NCBI RefSeq assembly: GCF_025917685.1
Contig: NZ_CP089518.1
Span: forward strand, 1,489,001 to 1,553,000
Direction of reading: 5' to 3'
DNA length: 64,000 bases
From: Bacillus cereus
Lineage (GTDB): Bacteria > Bacillota > Bacilli > Bacillales > Bacillaceae_G
Both the position numbers and the translations under genes were made by a program. This document shows, in pieces, positions 9,407 to 18,596 of this stretch. The notes beneath the pieces are model-generated. The model made no database searches. It was not told where the DNA came from and was given only the letters and a program-made list of their open reading frames with translations. Each line of letters starts with the position of its first letter. Position 1 is the first letter of the stretch.

Positions 9407-10243
9407 TTGAAAACAAAAACAGATTTTTTGAAAATGAAAGAGCAAGGTGAGCCGATTACAATGCTAACGGCGTATGATTATCCATCTGCTAAATTAGCAG
9501 AAGAAGCTAAAGTCGATATGATTTTAGTTGGTGATTCTCTAGGAATGGTTGTACTTGGATATGATTCAACAGTTCCAGTAACAGTAGAGGATATGATTCA
9601 TCATACGAAAGCTGTACGCCGCGGCGCGAAAGAGACGTTTATTGTAACTGATATGCCATTCATGTCTTATCATATCTCATTGCAAGATACGATGGTTAAT
9701 GCACGTCGCATTGTTCAAGAGAGTGGTGCACATGCATTAAAGGTAGAAGGTGCTGGAGAAGTTATATCAACTATTCACTACTTGACGAATGCGGGAATCC
9801 CTGTTGTGGCGCATTTAGGTTTAACTCCTCAATCTGTAGGAGTGCTAGGTGGATATAAAGTACAGGGGAAAGATGCTGAAAGTGCAAAAAAATTAATAGA
9901 AGACGCAAGGAAATGTGAAGAAGCTGGTGCGATAGCACTTGTGTTAGAGTGTGTGCCAATGCAATTAGCAGAACTTATTTCAGAGCAAATAACAATTCCT
10001 ACAATTGGAATTGGAGCAGGACAAAAAGTAGATGGGCAAGTTCTTGTATACCATGATCTTATTTCGTACGGCGTAAATCGTGTTCCGAAATTTGTGAAGC
10101 AATATACGTCTGTTCAAGAGGAAATTGTGCGAGGGATTTCGCAATACGTTACTGAAGTAAAGACAGGGCAATTTCCTGAAGAAAAACATTCGTTCACAAT
10201 GAAAGAGGAAGAATGCTTAGCGTTATACGGAGGAAAACAATAA
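9407..10243 (+). CDS. panB: 3-methyl-2-oxobutanoate hydroxymethyltransferase
   Basis: 278 residues, TIM-barrel ketopantoate hydroxymethyltransferase. Transfers a one-carbon unit from methylene-THF to alpha-ketoisovalerate, the first step of pantothenate synthesis. Motifs present: [32 protein letters not shown] (about 41-56), [21 protein letters not shown] and GIGAG. Translation begins at TTG 9407 behind AAAGGAGGAG; homologues begin at [11 protein letters not shown], which supports the TTG. The stop shares a base with the panC start. Confidence 0.95.
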   Translation: MKTKTDFLKMKEQGEPITMLTAYDYPSAKLAEEAKVDMILVGDSLGMVVLGYDSTVPVTVEDMIHHTKAVRRGAKETFIVTDMPFMSYHISLQDTMVNARRIVQESGAHALKVEGAGEVISTIHYLTNAGIPVVAHLGLTPQSVGVLGGYKVQGKDAESAKKLIEDARKCEEAGAIALVLECVPMQLAELISEQITIPTIGIGAGQKVDGQVLVYHDLISYGVNRVPKFVKQYTSVQEEIVRGISQYVTEVKTGQFPEEKHSFTMKEEECLALYGGKQ

Positions 10244-11091
10244 TGAAAATCATAACTACAGTGCAAGAAATGCAGCAAATTACAAACGAACTGCATGCAA
10301 GTGGAAAAAGTATCGGTTTTGTTCCAACGATGGGATATTTACATGAAGGGCATGCTACATTATTGCGTAAGGCAAGAGAAGAAAATGAAATTGTAGTTTT
10401 AAGTGTATTTGTAAACCCACTACAATTTGGACCAAATGAAGATTTAGATAGATACCCACGTGATATTGATAGGGACGAAAATGTAGCAAAAGAAAATGGT
10501 GTTGATTATTTATTTTATCCGAGTGTAAAAGAGATGTATCCAGCAGAACAAACGACAACAGTAGAAGTTGTGAAGCGTACCGACGTATTATGCGGCAAAC
10601 AAAGACCTGGTCATTTCGCCGGTGTTGCGACTGTACTAATGAAACTATTTAATATCACATTGCCAACGCGTGCTTATTTCGGTATGAAAGATGCACAGCA
10701 AGTCGCTGTCATTGAAGGGTTTGTTGCTGATTTTAATATTCAAGTTACGATTGTACCAGTGGATATTGTAAGGGAAGAGGACGGATTAGCGAAAAGTTCT
10801 CGTAATGTGTACTTATCACAAGAAGAGCGTGAAGAGGCTCCTCATTTATACCGCAGTCTATGTATAGCGAAAGAAAAAATTGAGGCAGGCGAACGTAATT
10901 CAGAAATCATTACAACTCTTGTGCAAGAGTATATTGAGACATATACGAAAGGCACTGTAGATTATGCTGATTTATATGCATATCCTTCACTACAAGTAAT
11001 GGATAAAATTGAAGGACGAATCATTTTAGCAATTGCAGTTAAATTTGAGAATGTACGATTAATTGACAATATAACATTAACGGTTAAATAA
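10243..11091 (+). CDS. panC: Pantothenate synthetase
   Basis: 282 residues, class I nucleotidyl-transferase fold. ATP-dependent ligation of pantoate and beta-alanine. HIGH-like signature [14 protein letters not shown] (about 28-41), [16 protein letters not shown] (about 59-74), FGMKDAQQV (about 146-154) with the ATP-binding Lys, and a KMSKS-like KSSRN (about 184-188). ATG 10243 overlaps the panB stop (TAATG) and has GGAGGAAA upstream; the in-frame ATG at 10213 lies inside panB without a ribosome site. Middle gene of panBCD. Confidence 0.95.
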   Translation: MKIITTVQEMQQITNELHASGKSIGFVPTMGYLHEGHATLLRKAREENEIVVLSVFVNPLQFGPNEDLDRYPRDIDRDENVAKENGVDYLFYPSVKEMYPAEQTTTVEVVKRTDVLCGKQRPGHFAGVATVLMKLFNITLPTRAYFGMKDAQQVAVIEGFVADFNIQVTIVPVDIVREEDGLAKSSRNVYLSQEEREEAPHLYRSLCIAKEKIEAGERNSEIITTLVQEYIETYTKGTVDYADLYAYPSLQVMDKIEGRIILAIAVKFENVRLIDNITLTVK

Positions 11092-11103
11092 GGGGGAGCA
11101 TCT

Positions 11104-11487
11104 ATGTTTCGCACAATGATGAGAGCGAAGTTACATCGCGCAACAGTAACAGAAGCAAATTTAAATTATGTAGGTAGTATTACAATTGATGAAGATTTAA
11201 TGGATGCAGTAAATATTGTAGAAAATGAAAAAGTACAAATTGTAAATAACAATAATGGTGCTCGCTTAGAGACATATGTTATTAAAGGAGAACGCGGTAG
11301 TGGTGTTGTTTGTTTAAATGGTGCAGCAGCAAGGCTTGTACAACCAGGTGATAAAGTTATTATTATTTGCTATGGTTTAGTGGCAGAAGAAAATGTTCAT
11401 AAACAAGAGCCAAAAATTGCAGTGTTAGACGATGATAATCAAATTATTGAAATGTTAGGTGCTGAAAAAGCGGGTACGATATTATAA
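11104..11487 (+). CDS. panD: Aspartate 1-decarboxylase
   Basis: 127-residue pyruvoyl enzyme that makes beta-alanine from aspartate for PanC. The self-cleavage site is intact: NYVGSITID, with Gly24-Ser25 expected to yield the pyruvoyl group. [13 protein letters not shown] (about 73-85) is also conserved. AAGGGGGAGC precedes ATG. Last gene of panBCD; a terminator follows at once. Confidence 0.95.
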   Translation: MFRTMMRAKLHRATVTEANLNYVGSITIDEDLMDAVNIVENEKVQIVNNNNGARLETYVIKGERGSGVVCLNGAAARLVQPGDKVIIICYGLVAEENVHKQEPKIAVLDDDNQIIEMLGAEKAGTIL

Positions 11488-11492
11488 GTAGG

Positions 11493-11525
11493 AAAGCTAT
11501 CTCTATTCTGGAGATAGCTTTTTTG
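11493..11525 (+). terminator. Intrinsic terminator after panD
   Basis: Stem AAGCTATCTC/GAGATAGCTT then TTTTTT. Confidence 0.85.
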
Positions 11526-11616
11526 TGCATCTTTTCATTAAGATGAGATAAAACGTGGTATAGTAACATTATATAATTTTTGTGTTTGATAGGTAAGAAA
11601 TTGAGGTGTTACATAT

Positions 11617-14421
11617 ATGAGTAAGCGTTATGTCGTTGTTGATTTAGAGACGACAGGGAACTCCTGGAAGGATGGGAAGGATAAAATCACCCAAATTGCG
11701 GCTGTTGTAGTGGAAGATGGAGAGATATTAGAGATTTTTTCATCTTTTATTAATCCGAAGAGAGAGATTCCACCATTTATTACAGAATTAACAGGGATTG
11801 ATCAGAGTTTGGTTAAGCAAGCCCCGTTATTTCAAGATGTAGCCCCGATGATTGTTGAGCTATTACAAGGTGCGGCTTTCGTTGCACATAACGTTCACTT
11901 TGATTGGAATTTTTTAACGGAAGAATTAAGACTGGCTGGATATACAGAAATACATTGCCCAAAAGTTGATACAGTTGAGTTGGCACAAATTCTTTTGCCG
12001 ACAGCTGATAGTTATAAATTACGTGATTTAGCTAAGCAACATGAACTAGAGCACGATCAACCGCATCGTGCGGATAGTGATGCTCTTGTAACAGCGGAGT
12101 TGTTTTTACAATTTTTAAATGAAATTGAAAAGTTACCACTTGTCACGTTGCAATCGCTTTATGAATTAAGTGATGTTTTCCAAAGTGATATAGCTGATGT
12201 ACTTTCTGAAAATATTTTAAAGAAAATGATGGATGGTAAAGAAAGGGCAGAAGGATATGAAGTGTATCGAAATGTTGCGCTTCGAAAGCGGAATTATTCT
12301 TTAAGTCTCAGTGAAACATGTTCATCTAAATTTGATGCTTTCTTACATAAGACAATGGATAAACTTGAATTGAATATGCCAAAGTTTCAAAAAAGAGAAA
12401 GTCAACAAATTATGATGAAGGAAATATATACAGCACTAAGAGATTCTAGGTTTTCACTTATTGAAGCAGGAACAGGTACGGGGAAGACTCTTGCATATTT
12501 ACTTCCAAGTATTTATTTTGCAAAGAAAAAAGAAGAACCTGTCATTATAAGTACACAAACTGTACAACTGCAACAGCAAATACTAGAAAAAGAAATACCG
12601 TTATTACAGAAAATAATGCCATTTTCATTTGAAGTAGCTCTTCTGAAAGGAAGAAAGCATTATCTTTGTCTACACAAATTTGAATATGCTTTGCAAGAGG
12701 AAGAGAAAAATTATGATATGGCGCTCACAAAGGCAAAAATTTTAGTATGGTTATTGCAAACGAAAACTGGGGATCGTGATGAATTAAATATTCCTGAGGG
12801 CGGAAAATTACTTTGGAACCGTATTTGTAGTGATGCATATAGTCCAGGCGGGGTGCAAAGTAACTGGTTTAGTCGTTGTTTTTATCAACGAGCGAAAAAT
12901 AAAGCATTATTTGCGGATATTGTTATTACAAATCATGCTTTATTATTTCAAGATTTTTCAAGCGAAGAACCACTGTTTGCTTCATGTGAACATATTATTT
13001 TTGATGAAGCTCATCATATAGAAGAAGCGGCGAGTAGAACATTAGGTGAACAGTTCTCATGCATGTATTTTCAATTAGCTTTATCTCGTCTTGGTACGCT
13101 AGAAACAGATGATGTACTTTCTAAAGTATATAAAATGATGAAAAAATCAGAGCAAGCATCTCGTTCGACTTTCCGTATGGTGAGTCATAGTTTGAAGGAA
13201 TTGAAATTTGATGCGGATGAACTATTTCAAATGTTACGGACTTTCGTATTTAAACAAACAAAGCAGGAACAAGGGATGAGCAATATGCCGCTCATTTATC
13301 GATATAACACGGAAGTAGAGAAAGGTAAGTTATGGGATAGCATTACCGAGTTAACAAATCGATTTGTGTATGATGTAAGAAAATTATTGACTACACTTGA
13401 GAAGCAAGTTGATATATTGCAAAGTAAATTAGAATGGGAGATGCATGTCGTTACAGGTGAATTTATGCATTTAATTGAGTTGTTGAGAAAGATGGTACAA
13501 TCTTTACAATTACTCATCTTAGAAAAAAATTCATACGTGACATGGATGGAGACTGAAACGAAGGGAACGATTCATTCAACAGTTTTATATGCGCAGCCTG
13601 TTCATATTGGTGAAAGATTTGCTGATGAATTTTTAACCCAGAAAAAGAGTGTTATTTTCACATCAGCAACGTTAACAGTTAATGATTCATTCGACTATAT
13701 AAAAGAGGAGCTAGGTTTACATGATTTTGCTCCCAATACATTAAATGTTCCATCACCATTCCATTTTGAAGAACAAATGAAATTAATGGTTTCAACGGAT
13801 GTGCCTTTTATTAAGAAAGCAAGTAATGAAGAATATATTGAGTCTATATCGGCACATATTGCGAAAATAGCGAAAGCTACAAAGGGTAGAATGCTCGTTT
13901 TATTCACTTCGTATGAAATGTTGAAAGAGGCGTATACGAATTTGAAAAATGATGAGGCATTAGAAGGATATTTATTATTAACGCAAAGTGTGAATAATAA
14001 GAGCCGAAGTCGTCTAATCCGCAAATTCCAGGAGTTCGACAAATCGATTTTGTTAGGAACAAGTAGTTTTTGGGAAGGGATAGATATACCTGGAGATGCC
14101 CTGAGTTGTCTTGTCATTGTCCGTCTTCCTTTTACCCCTCCTCATCAGCCGATGATGGAAGCAAAAGGAGAGTGGTTAAAAAATCAAGGAGAAGACGTAT
14201 TCGCTAAGTTGGCGCTTCCGCAAGCAATCTTACGTTTCAAACAAGGGTTTGGTCGTCTTATTAGAACAAATACAGATACGGGAACTGTATTTGTATTAGA
14301 TCGTCGTTTGACAAGTTCTTCCTATGGAAAACGATTTTTACAATCAATCCCAACTGTCCCGCTCTATGAAGGTCCTCTAGAAGAATTGTTAGAACAATTA
14401 AAGGAATGGCCAAATGAATAA
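11617..14421 (+). CDS. dinG: DinG family protein: DnaQ-type exonuclease fused to a helicase-like domain
   Basis: 934 residues. The N-terminal DEDD exonuclease has DLETTG (about 8-13), HNVHFDWNF (about 91-99) and HRADSDALVT (about 148-157). The C-terminal XPD/DinG-type helicase region has Walker A EAGTGTGKT (about 284-292), the FDEAHH box (about 464-469), TSATL, and the late GRLIRT motif. The region between motifs carries three cysteines (CLHK, ICSDAY, SRCFYQ) rather than a clear four-cysteine Fe-S cluster, as in other Firmicute DinG proteins. Role: DNA repair or processing; helicase activity is uncertain for this branch, while nuclease activity is likely. Confidence 0.9.
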   Translation: MSKRYVVVDLETTGNSWKDGKDKITQIAAVVVEDGEILEIFSSFINPKREIPPFITELTGIDQSLVKQAPLFQDVAPMIVELLQGAAFVAHNVHFDWNFLTEELRLAGYTEIHCPKVDTVELAQILLPTADSYKLRDLAKQHELEHDQPHRADSDALVTAELFLQFLNEIEKLPLVTLQSLYELSDVFQSDIADVLSENILKKMMDGKERAEGYEVYRNVALRKRNYSLSLSETCSSKFDAFLHKTMDKLELNMPKFQKRESQQIMMKEIYTALRDSRFSLIEAGTGTGKTLAYLLPSIYFAKKKEEPVIISTQTVQLQQQILEKEIPLLQKIMPFSFEVALLKGRKHYLCLHKFEYALQEEEKNYDMALTKAKILVWLLQTKTGDRDELNIPEGGKLLWNRICSDAYSPGGVQSNWFSRCFYQRAKNKALFADIVITNHALLFQDFSSEEPLFASCEHIIFDEAHHIEEAASRTLGEQFSCMYFQLALSRLGTLETDDVLSKVYKMMKKSEQASRSTFRMVSHSLKELKFDADELFQMLRTFVFKQTKQEQGMSNMPLIYRYNTEVEKGKLWDSITELTNRFVYDVRKLLTTLEKQVDILQSKLEWEMHVVTGEFMHLIELLRKMVQSLQLLILEKNSYVTWMETETKGTIHSTVLYAQPVHIGERFADEFLTQKKSVIFTSATLTVNDSFDYIKEELGLHDFAPNTLNVPSPFHFEEQMKLMVSTDVPFIKKASNEEYIESISAHIAKIAKATKGRMLVLFTSYEMLKEAYTNLKNDEALEGYLLLTQSVNNKSRSRLIRKFQEFDKSILLGTSSFWEGIDIPGDALSCLVIVRLPFTPPHQPMMEAKGEWLKNQGEDVFAKLALPQAILRFKQGFGRLIRTNTDTGTVFVLDRRLTSSSYGKRFLQSIPTVPLYEGPLEELLEQLKEWPNE

Positions 14422-14436
14422 AATTGGAATAAAAAT

Positions 14437-14471
14437 ACGCCTGAAGTACATTTAAACTTCAGGCGTAAAAA
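14437..14471 (+). terminator. Intrinsic terminator after dinG
   Basis: Ten-bp stem ACGCCTGAAG/CTTCAGGCGT followed by A-rich sequence. The U tract is poor on the plus strand, so efficiency is uncertain. Confidence 0.6.
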
Positions 14472-14671
14472 ATGTGGGTAGGAGGAATTTTATTTTTCTT
14501 ACTTCTTGTATACAAAATGTATTGGTTTTCGACTTGAAACCTTTTTTTGCTGTACATGTCCTGCTATAATAGATGGGTGATGAAGCAGGGGTTGTAAAGA
14601 ATGTACTCTTATTGTAACCGCATTGCGTTCTTCTATAATTAGAAATTTTTGTGTAACGGAGGAGTTTTTTC

Positions 14672-14842
14672 ATGGATAAGAAAATCGAAGTCCTATCAAC
14701 GACGCGTATTAAATATTCGTCTGACTTGTATAAAATCGTTGATAGTTTGAATCGTACGTTAAAAGAGCAGGACCTCATGTTCGGATTAGCATTAGACGAA
14801 AAAGATAAAGAAACAGCTGTATTTACGATTTACAGAACGTAG
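14672..14842 (+). CDS. ypmA: YpmA (DUF4264) small conserved protein
   Basis: 56 residues, starting MDKKIEVLSTTRI and ending FTIYRT, the recognisable ends of the Bacillus YpmA family. ACGGAGGAG is 7-10 bases upstream of ATG 14672, and an extended -10 (TGCTATAAT, ending 14570) lies about 100 bases upstream. It is directly followed by ypmB, whose own ribosome site is poor, so the pair is probably translationally coupled. Function unknown. Confidence 0.85.
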   Translation: MDKKIEVLSTTRIKYSSDLYKIVDSLNRTLKEQDLMFGLALDEKDKETAVFTIYRT

Positions 14843-14849
14843 TGATACA

Positions 14850-15353
14850 ATGAAAAAGTGGATCTTTGCAATCGTTATCGTAATCGTTGCTAGCGGAATA
14901 TATGGGGCGTATGTTTATAATAAAGCAATGGAAAAGAAAATCCCTAAAGAGGCAAAATCTGTAGAAATTGCAAAAGAAAAGGCAAAGCTTACAAAGGTAA
15001 AATCTGTGGATTATTATAACGGGAATTCTTCATATACAGTCGTACAAGGTGTAGACGAAAAAGGAGAACAAATTATTGTTTGGGTGCCTGATAAAAAAGG
15101 AAATGTCCTTGTGAAGAAAAAGAGCGAAGGTATTTCTGAAAAAGAAGCTTTGCAAAAATTGGCTGAACAAGCTACAGGAGAAGGTGCTGAGCCGAAGCCG
15201 AAACCAAAAGAAATTATAAAAGTAAAATTAGGTGCTCAAAACGATATTCCATTGTGGGAAATTACATATATTGATCAGGAAGATCGTTATACGTATTACT
15301 ATTTAGAGTTTCAAAATGGGGTTTATGCTGGACACTACAGCATTGAAAAATAG
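14850..15353 (+). CDS. tseB: YpmB/TseB-like cell-wall elongation regulator
   Basis: 167 residues. A single N-terminal membrane anchor (WIFAIVIVIVASGIYGAYVY, about 4-23) is followed by an extracytoplasmic region with two PepSY-like repeats. In B. subtilis the YpmB protein was renamed TseB and linked to penicillin-binding protein PBP2A during cell elongation. ATG 14850 lies 7 bases after the ypmA stop with no good Shine-Dalgarno, suggesting coupling. aspB follows closely (18 bases), so ypmA-tseB-aspB form one unit. Confidence 0.85.
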   Translation: MKKWIFAIVIVIVASGIYGAYVYNKAMEKKIPKEAKSVEIAKEKAKLTKVKSVDYYNGNSSYTVVQGVDEKGEQIIVWVPDKKGNVLVKKKSEGISEKEALQKLAEQATGEGAEPKPKPKEIIKVKLGAQNDIPLWEITYIDQEDRYTYYYLEFQNGVYAGHYSIEK

Positions 15354-15371
15354 ATGTAGGGGGAACTACAA

Positions 15372-16559
15372 ATGAAATTAGCAAAGCGAGTAGCTGCTTT
15401 AACACCATCTGCAACTTTAGAAATTACAGCAAAGGCACAAGCATTAAAAGCAGAAGGTCATGATGTAATTGGATTAGGAGCAGGAGAACCTGACTTTAAT
15501 ACGCCAGAACATATTATGGATGCTGCGCATAAAGCGATGTTAGAAGGACATACGAAGTATACACCAACAGGTGGATTACAAGCATTAAAACAAGAAATTG
15601 TGAAGAAGTTTACTCGTGATCAAGGAATTGCGTATGATCCATCTGAAATTATTGTATGTAATGGTGCCAAGCATGCATTATATACATTATTCCAAGTGTT
15701 ACTTGATGAAGGAGATGAAGTTATCATCCCAACTCCTTATTGGGTAAGTTATCCTGAGCAAGTAAAGCTTGCTGGTGGTAAGCCAGTTTATGTGGAAGGT
15801 CTAGAAGGCAATGAGTACAAAATTACAGCAAAGCAGCTGCGTGAGGCAATTACAGAGAAAACGAAAGCAGTTATTATTAATTCACCGAGCAATCCAACAG
15901 GGATGATTTACAGCAAAGAAGAATTACAACAGCTTGGAGAAGTATGTTTAGAGCATGATATCTTAATCGTTTCAGATGAGATTTATGAAAAATTAATTTA
16001 TGGTGACGCGGAATACACTTCAATTGCCCAGCTTTCTAATGCATTAAAAGAACAAACACTTATTATTAATGGCGTATCTAAATCACATTCTATGACAGGT
16101 TGGCGTATTGGATATGCAGCAGGAAATAAGCAGCTTATTAAAGCGATGACGAACTTAGCGAGTCATAGTACGTCAAACCCTACTTCAATTGCTCAATACG
16201 GTGCAATTGCTGCGTATGCAGGCTCACAAGAACCTGTAGAAACAATGCGTCAAGCGTTTGAAGAAAGATTGAACATTATTTATGATAAATTAATTCAAAT
16301 TCCTGGTTTTACTTGCATTAAGCCACAAGGTGCTTTTTACTTATTCCCAAATGTAAAAGAAGCCGTAGCATTAGCTGGGTATGATACAGTTGATGAATGG
16401 GCAAAAGCATTATTAGAAGAAGAAAAGGTGGCTCTTGTTCCAGGTACAGGATTTGGTGCACCAAATAACGTTCGATTATCGTATGCGACATCTCTTGAGC
16501 AAGTTGAGAAAGCATTAGAACGAATTCATACGTTCATGAAAAGTAAAGTACAGGCTTAA
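15372..16559 (+). CDS. aspB: Pyridoxal-phosphate aspartate aminotransferase AspB
   Basis: 395-residue class I fold aminotransferase. Interconverts aspartate/2-oxoglutarate and oxaloacetate/glutamate. Visible: GLGAGEPDFNTPEHI (about 36-50), NGAKHAL, SPSNPTGMIYS (about 173-183), VSDEIYEKL, and the PLP lysine in NGVSKSHSMTGWRIGYA (Lys about 237). The start ATG has TAGGGGGAAC upstream. It is the last gene of the ypmA-tseB-aspB run and is closed by a terminator. Confidence 0.92.
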   Translation: MKLAKRVAALTPSATLEITAKAQALKAEGHDVIGLGAGEPDFNTPEHIMDAAHKAMLEGHTKYTPTGGLQALKQEIVKKFTRDQGIAYDPSEIIVCNGAKHALYTLFQVLLDEGDEVIIPTPYWVSYPEQVKLAGGKPVYVEGLEGNEYKITAKQLREAITEKTKAVIINSPSNPTGMIYSKEELQQLGEVCLEHDILIVSDEIYEKLIYGDAEYTSIAQLSNALKEQTLIINGVSKSHSMTGWRIGYAAGNKQLIKAMTNLASHSTSNPTSIAQYGAIAAYAGSQEPVETMRQAFEERLNIIYDKLIQIPGFTCIKPQGAFYLFPNVKEAVALAGYDTVDEWAKALLEEEKVALVPGTGFGAPNNVRLSYATSLEQVEKALERIHTFMKSKVQA

Positions 16560-16587
16560 TCGTCTGTTTCTTGTAGTAAATGGAAAA

Positions 16588-16618
16588 AAGCCTCCCTATA
16601 TATAGGGAGGTTTTTTTG
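16588..16618 (+). terminator. Intrinsic terminator after aspB
   Basis: Stem GCCTCCCTA/TAGGGAGGT with a seven-T tail. Confidence 0.85.
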
Positions 16619-16680
16619 ACGAATTGTGGCAAAAAGAAATGGCTAAAGGTGTGTTATACTAGAAAGCGAGGTGTTTGGTG

Positions 16681-17388
16681 ATGAAAAAGAAAATGATGTT
16701 ACAATGGTTTGAGCAGGGAAGCATAGCGATTCCTAAATTGCTTATGATGCATTATAAAAAGCTAGGTTTAAATGAGACGGAATTTATGGTAGTACTTCAT
16801 GTACACACATTTTTAGAATCAGGTAATTCGTTCCCGACTCCTTCAGAGATTTCAGAACGGATGACGATAACAGAAATGAAATGCATGGAAGTGATTCAGA
16901 CTTTAATCCAAAAAGGTTTTTTAGCACTAGAAGGTGGACAAAGATCTGAAGCGATGATGTGTGAAAGTTATTCTTTACAACCACTGTGGGAAAAAATATT
17001 GCACTTTTTAATGAATGAATCTATAGAGGAAGAGCAAAAAGAACAAAAACAAATTCAAGTAAATTTATATACAGTATTTGAAAAAGAATTCGGAAGACCA
17101 CTTTCGCCATTTGAATGTGAAACATTAGGGATGTGGGAAGATCAAGATCAACACCATCCAAATTTAATTCAAGCGGCTCTTCGTGAAGCTGTTATGAGTG
17201 GTAAACTTAATTTCCGGTATATTGATCGTATTTTGTTTGAGTGGAAAAAGAACGGAATTAAAACGGTAGATCAAGCGCAAAATCAAGGCCAGAAATTTAG
17301 AGCGAATCAACAACGCACACAACAAACGACAAAACAAGAGACGAAATTTACTGGGAAAGTGCCTTTTTATAATTGGTTGGAGCAGTAG
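16681..17388 (+). CDS. dnaD: DNA replication initiation/restart protein DnaD
   Basis: 235 residues. N-terminal winged-helix DDBH1 domain (about 10-100: AIPKLLMMHYKKLGLNETEF...TPSEISERM) and C-terminal DDBH2/DnaD domain (about 125-205: YTVFEKEFGRPLSPFECE...KLNFRYIDRILFEWKKNGI), then a Gln/Thr-rich linker ending in FYNWLEQ. It loads with DnaA and DnaB at oriC and in PriA-dependent restart. ATG 16681 is chosen because AGGTG lies 7 bases upstream; the TTG and GTG just before it are unlikely starts. nth and ypoC follow closely. Confidence 0.92.
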   Translation: MKKKMMLQWFEQGSIAIPKLLMMHYKKLGLNETEFMVVLHVHTFLESGNSFPTPSEISERMTITEMKCMEVIQTLIQKGFLALEGGQRSEAMMCESYSLQPLWEKILHFLMNESIEEEQKEQKQIQVNLYTVFEKEFGRPLSPFECETLGMWEDQDQHHPNLIQAALREAVMSGKLNFRYIDRILFEWKKNGIKTVDQAQNQGQKFRANQQRTQQTTKQETKFTGKVPFYNWLEQ

Positions 17389-17403
17389 TGTAGGAGGAAA
17401 GAT

Positions 17404-18051
17404 ATGTTGAACAAAACGCAAATTCGTTATTGTTTAGATACAATGGCGGATATGTATCCGGAAGCGCATTGTGAATTAATTCATGATAATCCATTTGAAC
17501 TTGTAATCGCAGTGGCATTATCTGCACAATGCACAGATGCACTTGTGAATAAAGTGACGAAAAACTTATTTCAAAAATATAAAACACCAGAAGATTATTT
17601 AAGTGTGTCTTTAGAAGAGTTACAACAAGATATACGTTCCATTGGATTATTTAGAAATAAGGCGAAAAATATTCAAAAATTGTGCCGGATGTTACTAGAT
17701 GATTATAACGGGAAAGTTCCAGAAGACCGTGACGAGCTGACGAAATTACCTGGAGTAGGGAGAAAGACAGCGAATGTAGTTGTTTCGGTAGCATTTGGAA
17801 TTCCAGCAATTGCTGTTGATACGCATGTAGAGAGAGTAAGTAAACGGTTAGCAATTTGTAGATGGAAAGATTCTGTGTTAGAAGTGGAAAAGACATTGAT
17901 GAAGAAAATTCCAATGGATGAGTGGGGAGTTACACACCATCGTATGATTTTCTTTGGGCGTTATTACTGTAAGGCGCAGCGAACACAATGTGAAGAGTGC
18001 CGATTACTAGAAATATGTCGTGAAGGAAAGAAACGAATGAAGGGGAAATAA
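17404..18051 (+). CDS. nth: Endonuclease III (DNA glycosylase/AP lyase)
   Basis: 215 residues. Removes oxidised pyrimidines and cleaves abasic sites. The helix-hairpin-helix LPGVGRKTANVV (about 115-126) contains the catalytic Lys, and AVDTHVERVSKRL (about 138-150) the catalytic Asp. The C-terminal 4Fe-4S loop is complete with spacing C-x6-C-x2-C-x5-C (CKAQRTQCEECRLLEIC, about 189-205). GTAGGAGG upstream of ATG. It sits between dnaD and ypoC, probably co-transcribed. Confidence 0.94.
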   Translation: MLNKTQIRYCLDTMADMYPEAHCELIHDNPFELVIAVALSAQCTDALVNKVTKNLFQKYKTPEDYLSVSLEELQQDIRSIGLFRNKAKNIQKLCRMLLDDYNGKVPEDRDELTKLPGVGRKTANVVVSVAFGIPAIAVDTHVERVSKRLAICRWKDSVLEVEKTLMKKIPMDEWGVTHHRMIFFGRYYCKAQRTQCEECRLLEICREGKKRMKGK

Positions 18052-18054
18052 AGG

Positions 18055-18573
18055 ATGGAGCGAGTTATAGAAATACCGAAAGAGTTTCGGTACGTACCAT
18101 TTTTTAAAAAGAGTGCAAATTCGATTACGTATAATACAGACCAGTCTTTTGAAGAAATAATACAAAATACTTACTTTATATTTGATATTGAAAGACAATA
18201 TGAGCCGTGGAATGAAATTGAAACAAGTATTCCAGCGGTGTTAAATGTATGGAAAAGCAGGCATGAAGAAATTGCTACACTATTTCGAAACCGAAAAAAA
18301 CAAGAAGCTGAGGGTCCGATGATTCTTTTTGCAGCACACTTGCTATCGGTTGTATATTGGCTAAATGAGAAGCCTGTTCATAGTTTGAATGAGATGCAAG
18401 TAAATACGAATGAATTGGAAGCACAACCTGTTAATTTTATAGAACGATACTCATTTATTATAAAGAAACCGAGTAATTATCATTCGTATATTCAATTAGC
18501 ACAGTTGTATATTGAAATAGAAAAGCTACATGTTAAGAAAATGATAACAAAAAAGAAGTCCTTTTCTCGTTAA
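18055..18573 (+). CDS. ypoC: YpoC family protein
   Basis: 172 residues, soluble, starting three bases after the nth stop. Named from its fixed place after nth in Bacillus and its size; no catalytic motif is seen. Its stop codon lies inside the loop of the shared terminator with ponA. Function unknown. Confidence 0.75.
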   Translation: MERVIEIPKEFRYVPFFKKSANSITYNTDQSFEEIIQNTYFIFDIERQYEPWNEIETSIPAVLNVWKSRHEEIATLFRNRKKQEAEGPMILFAAHLLSVVYWLNEKPVHSLNEMQVNTNELEAQPVNFIERYSFIIKKPSNYHSYIQLAQLYIEIEKLHVKKMITKKKSFSR

Positions 18574-18592
18574 GAGTAAGGACTTCTTTTTT
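18551..18592. terminator. Bidirectional terminator between ypoC and ponA
   Basis: Thirteen-bp stem AAAAGAAGTCCTT/AAGGACTTCTTTT; its loop contains the ypoC stop. A and T flanks serve both strands. Confidence 0.85.
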
Positions 18593-18596
18593 GTTA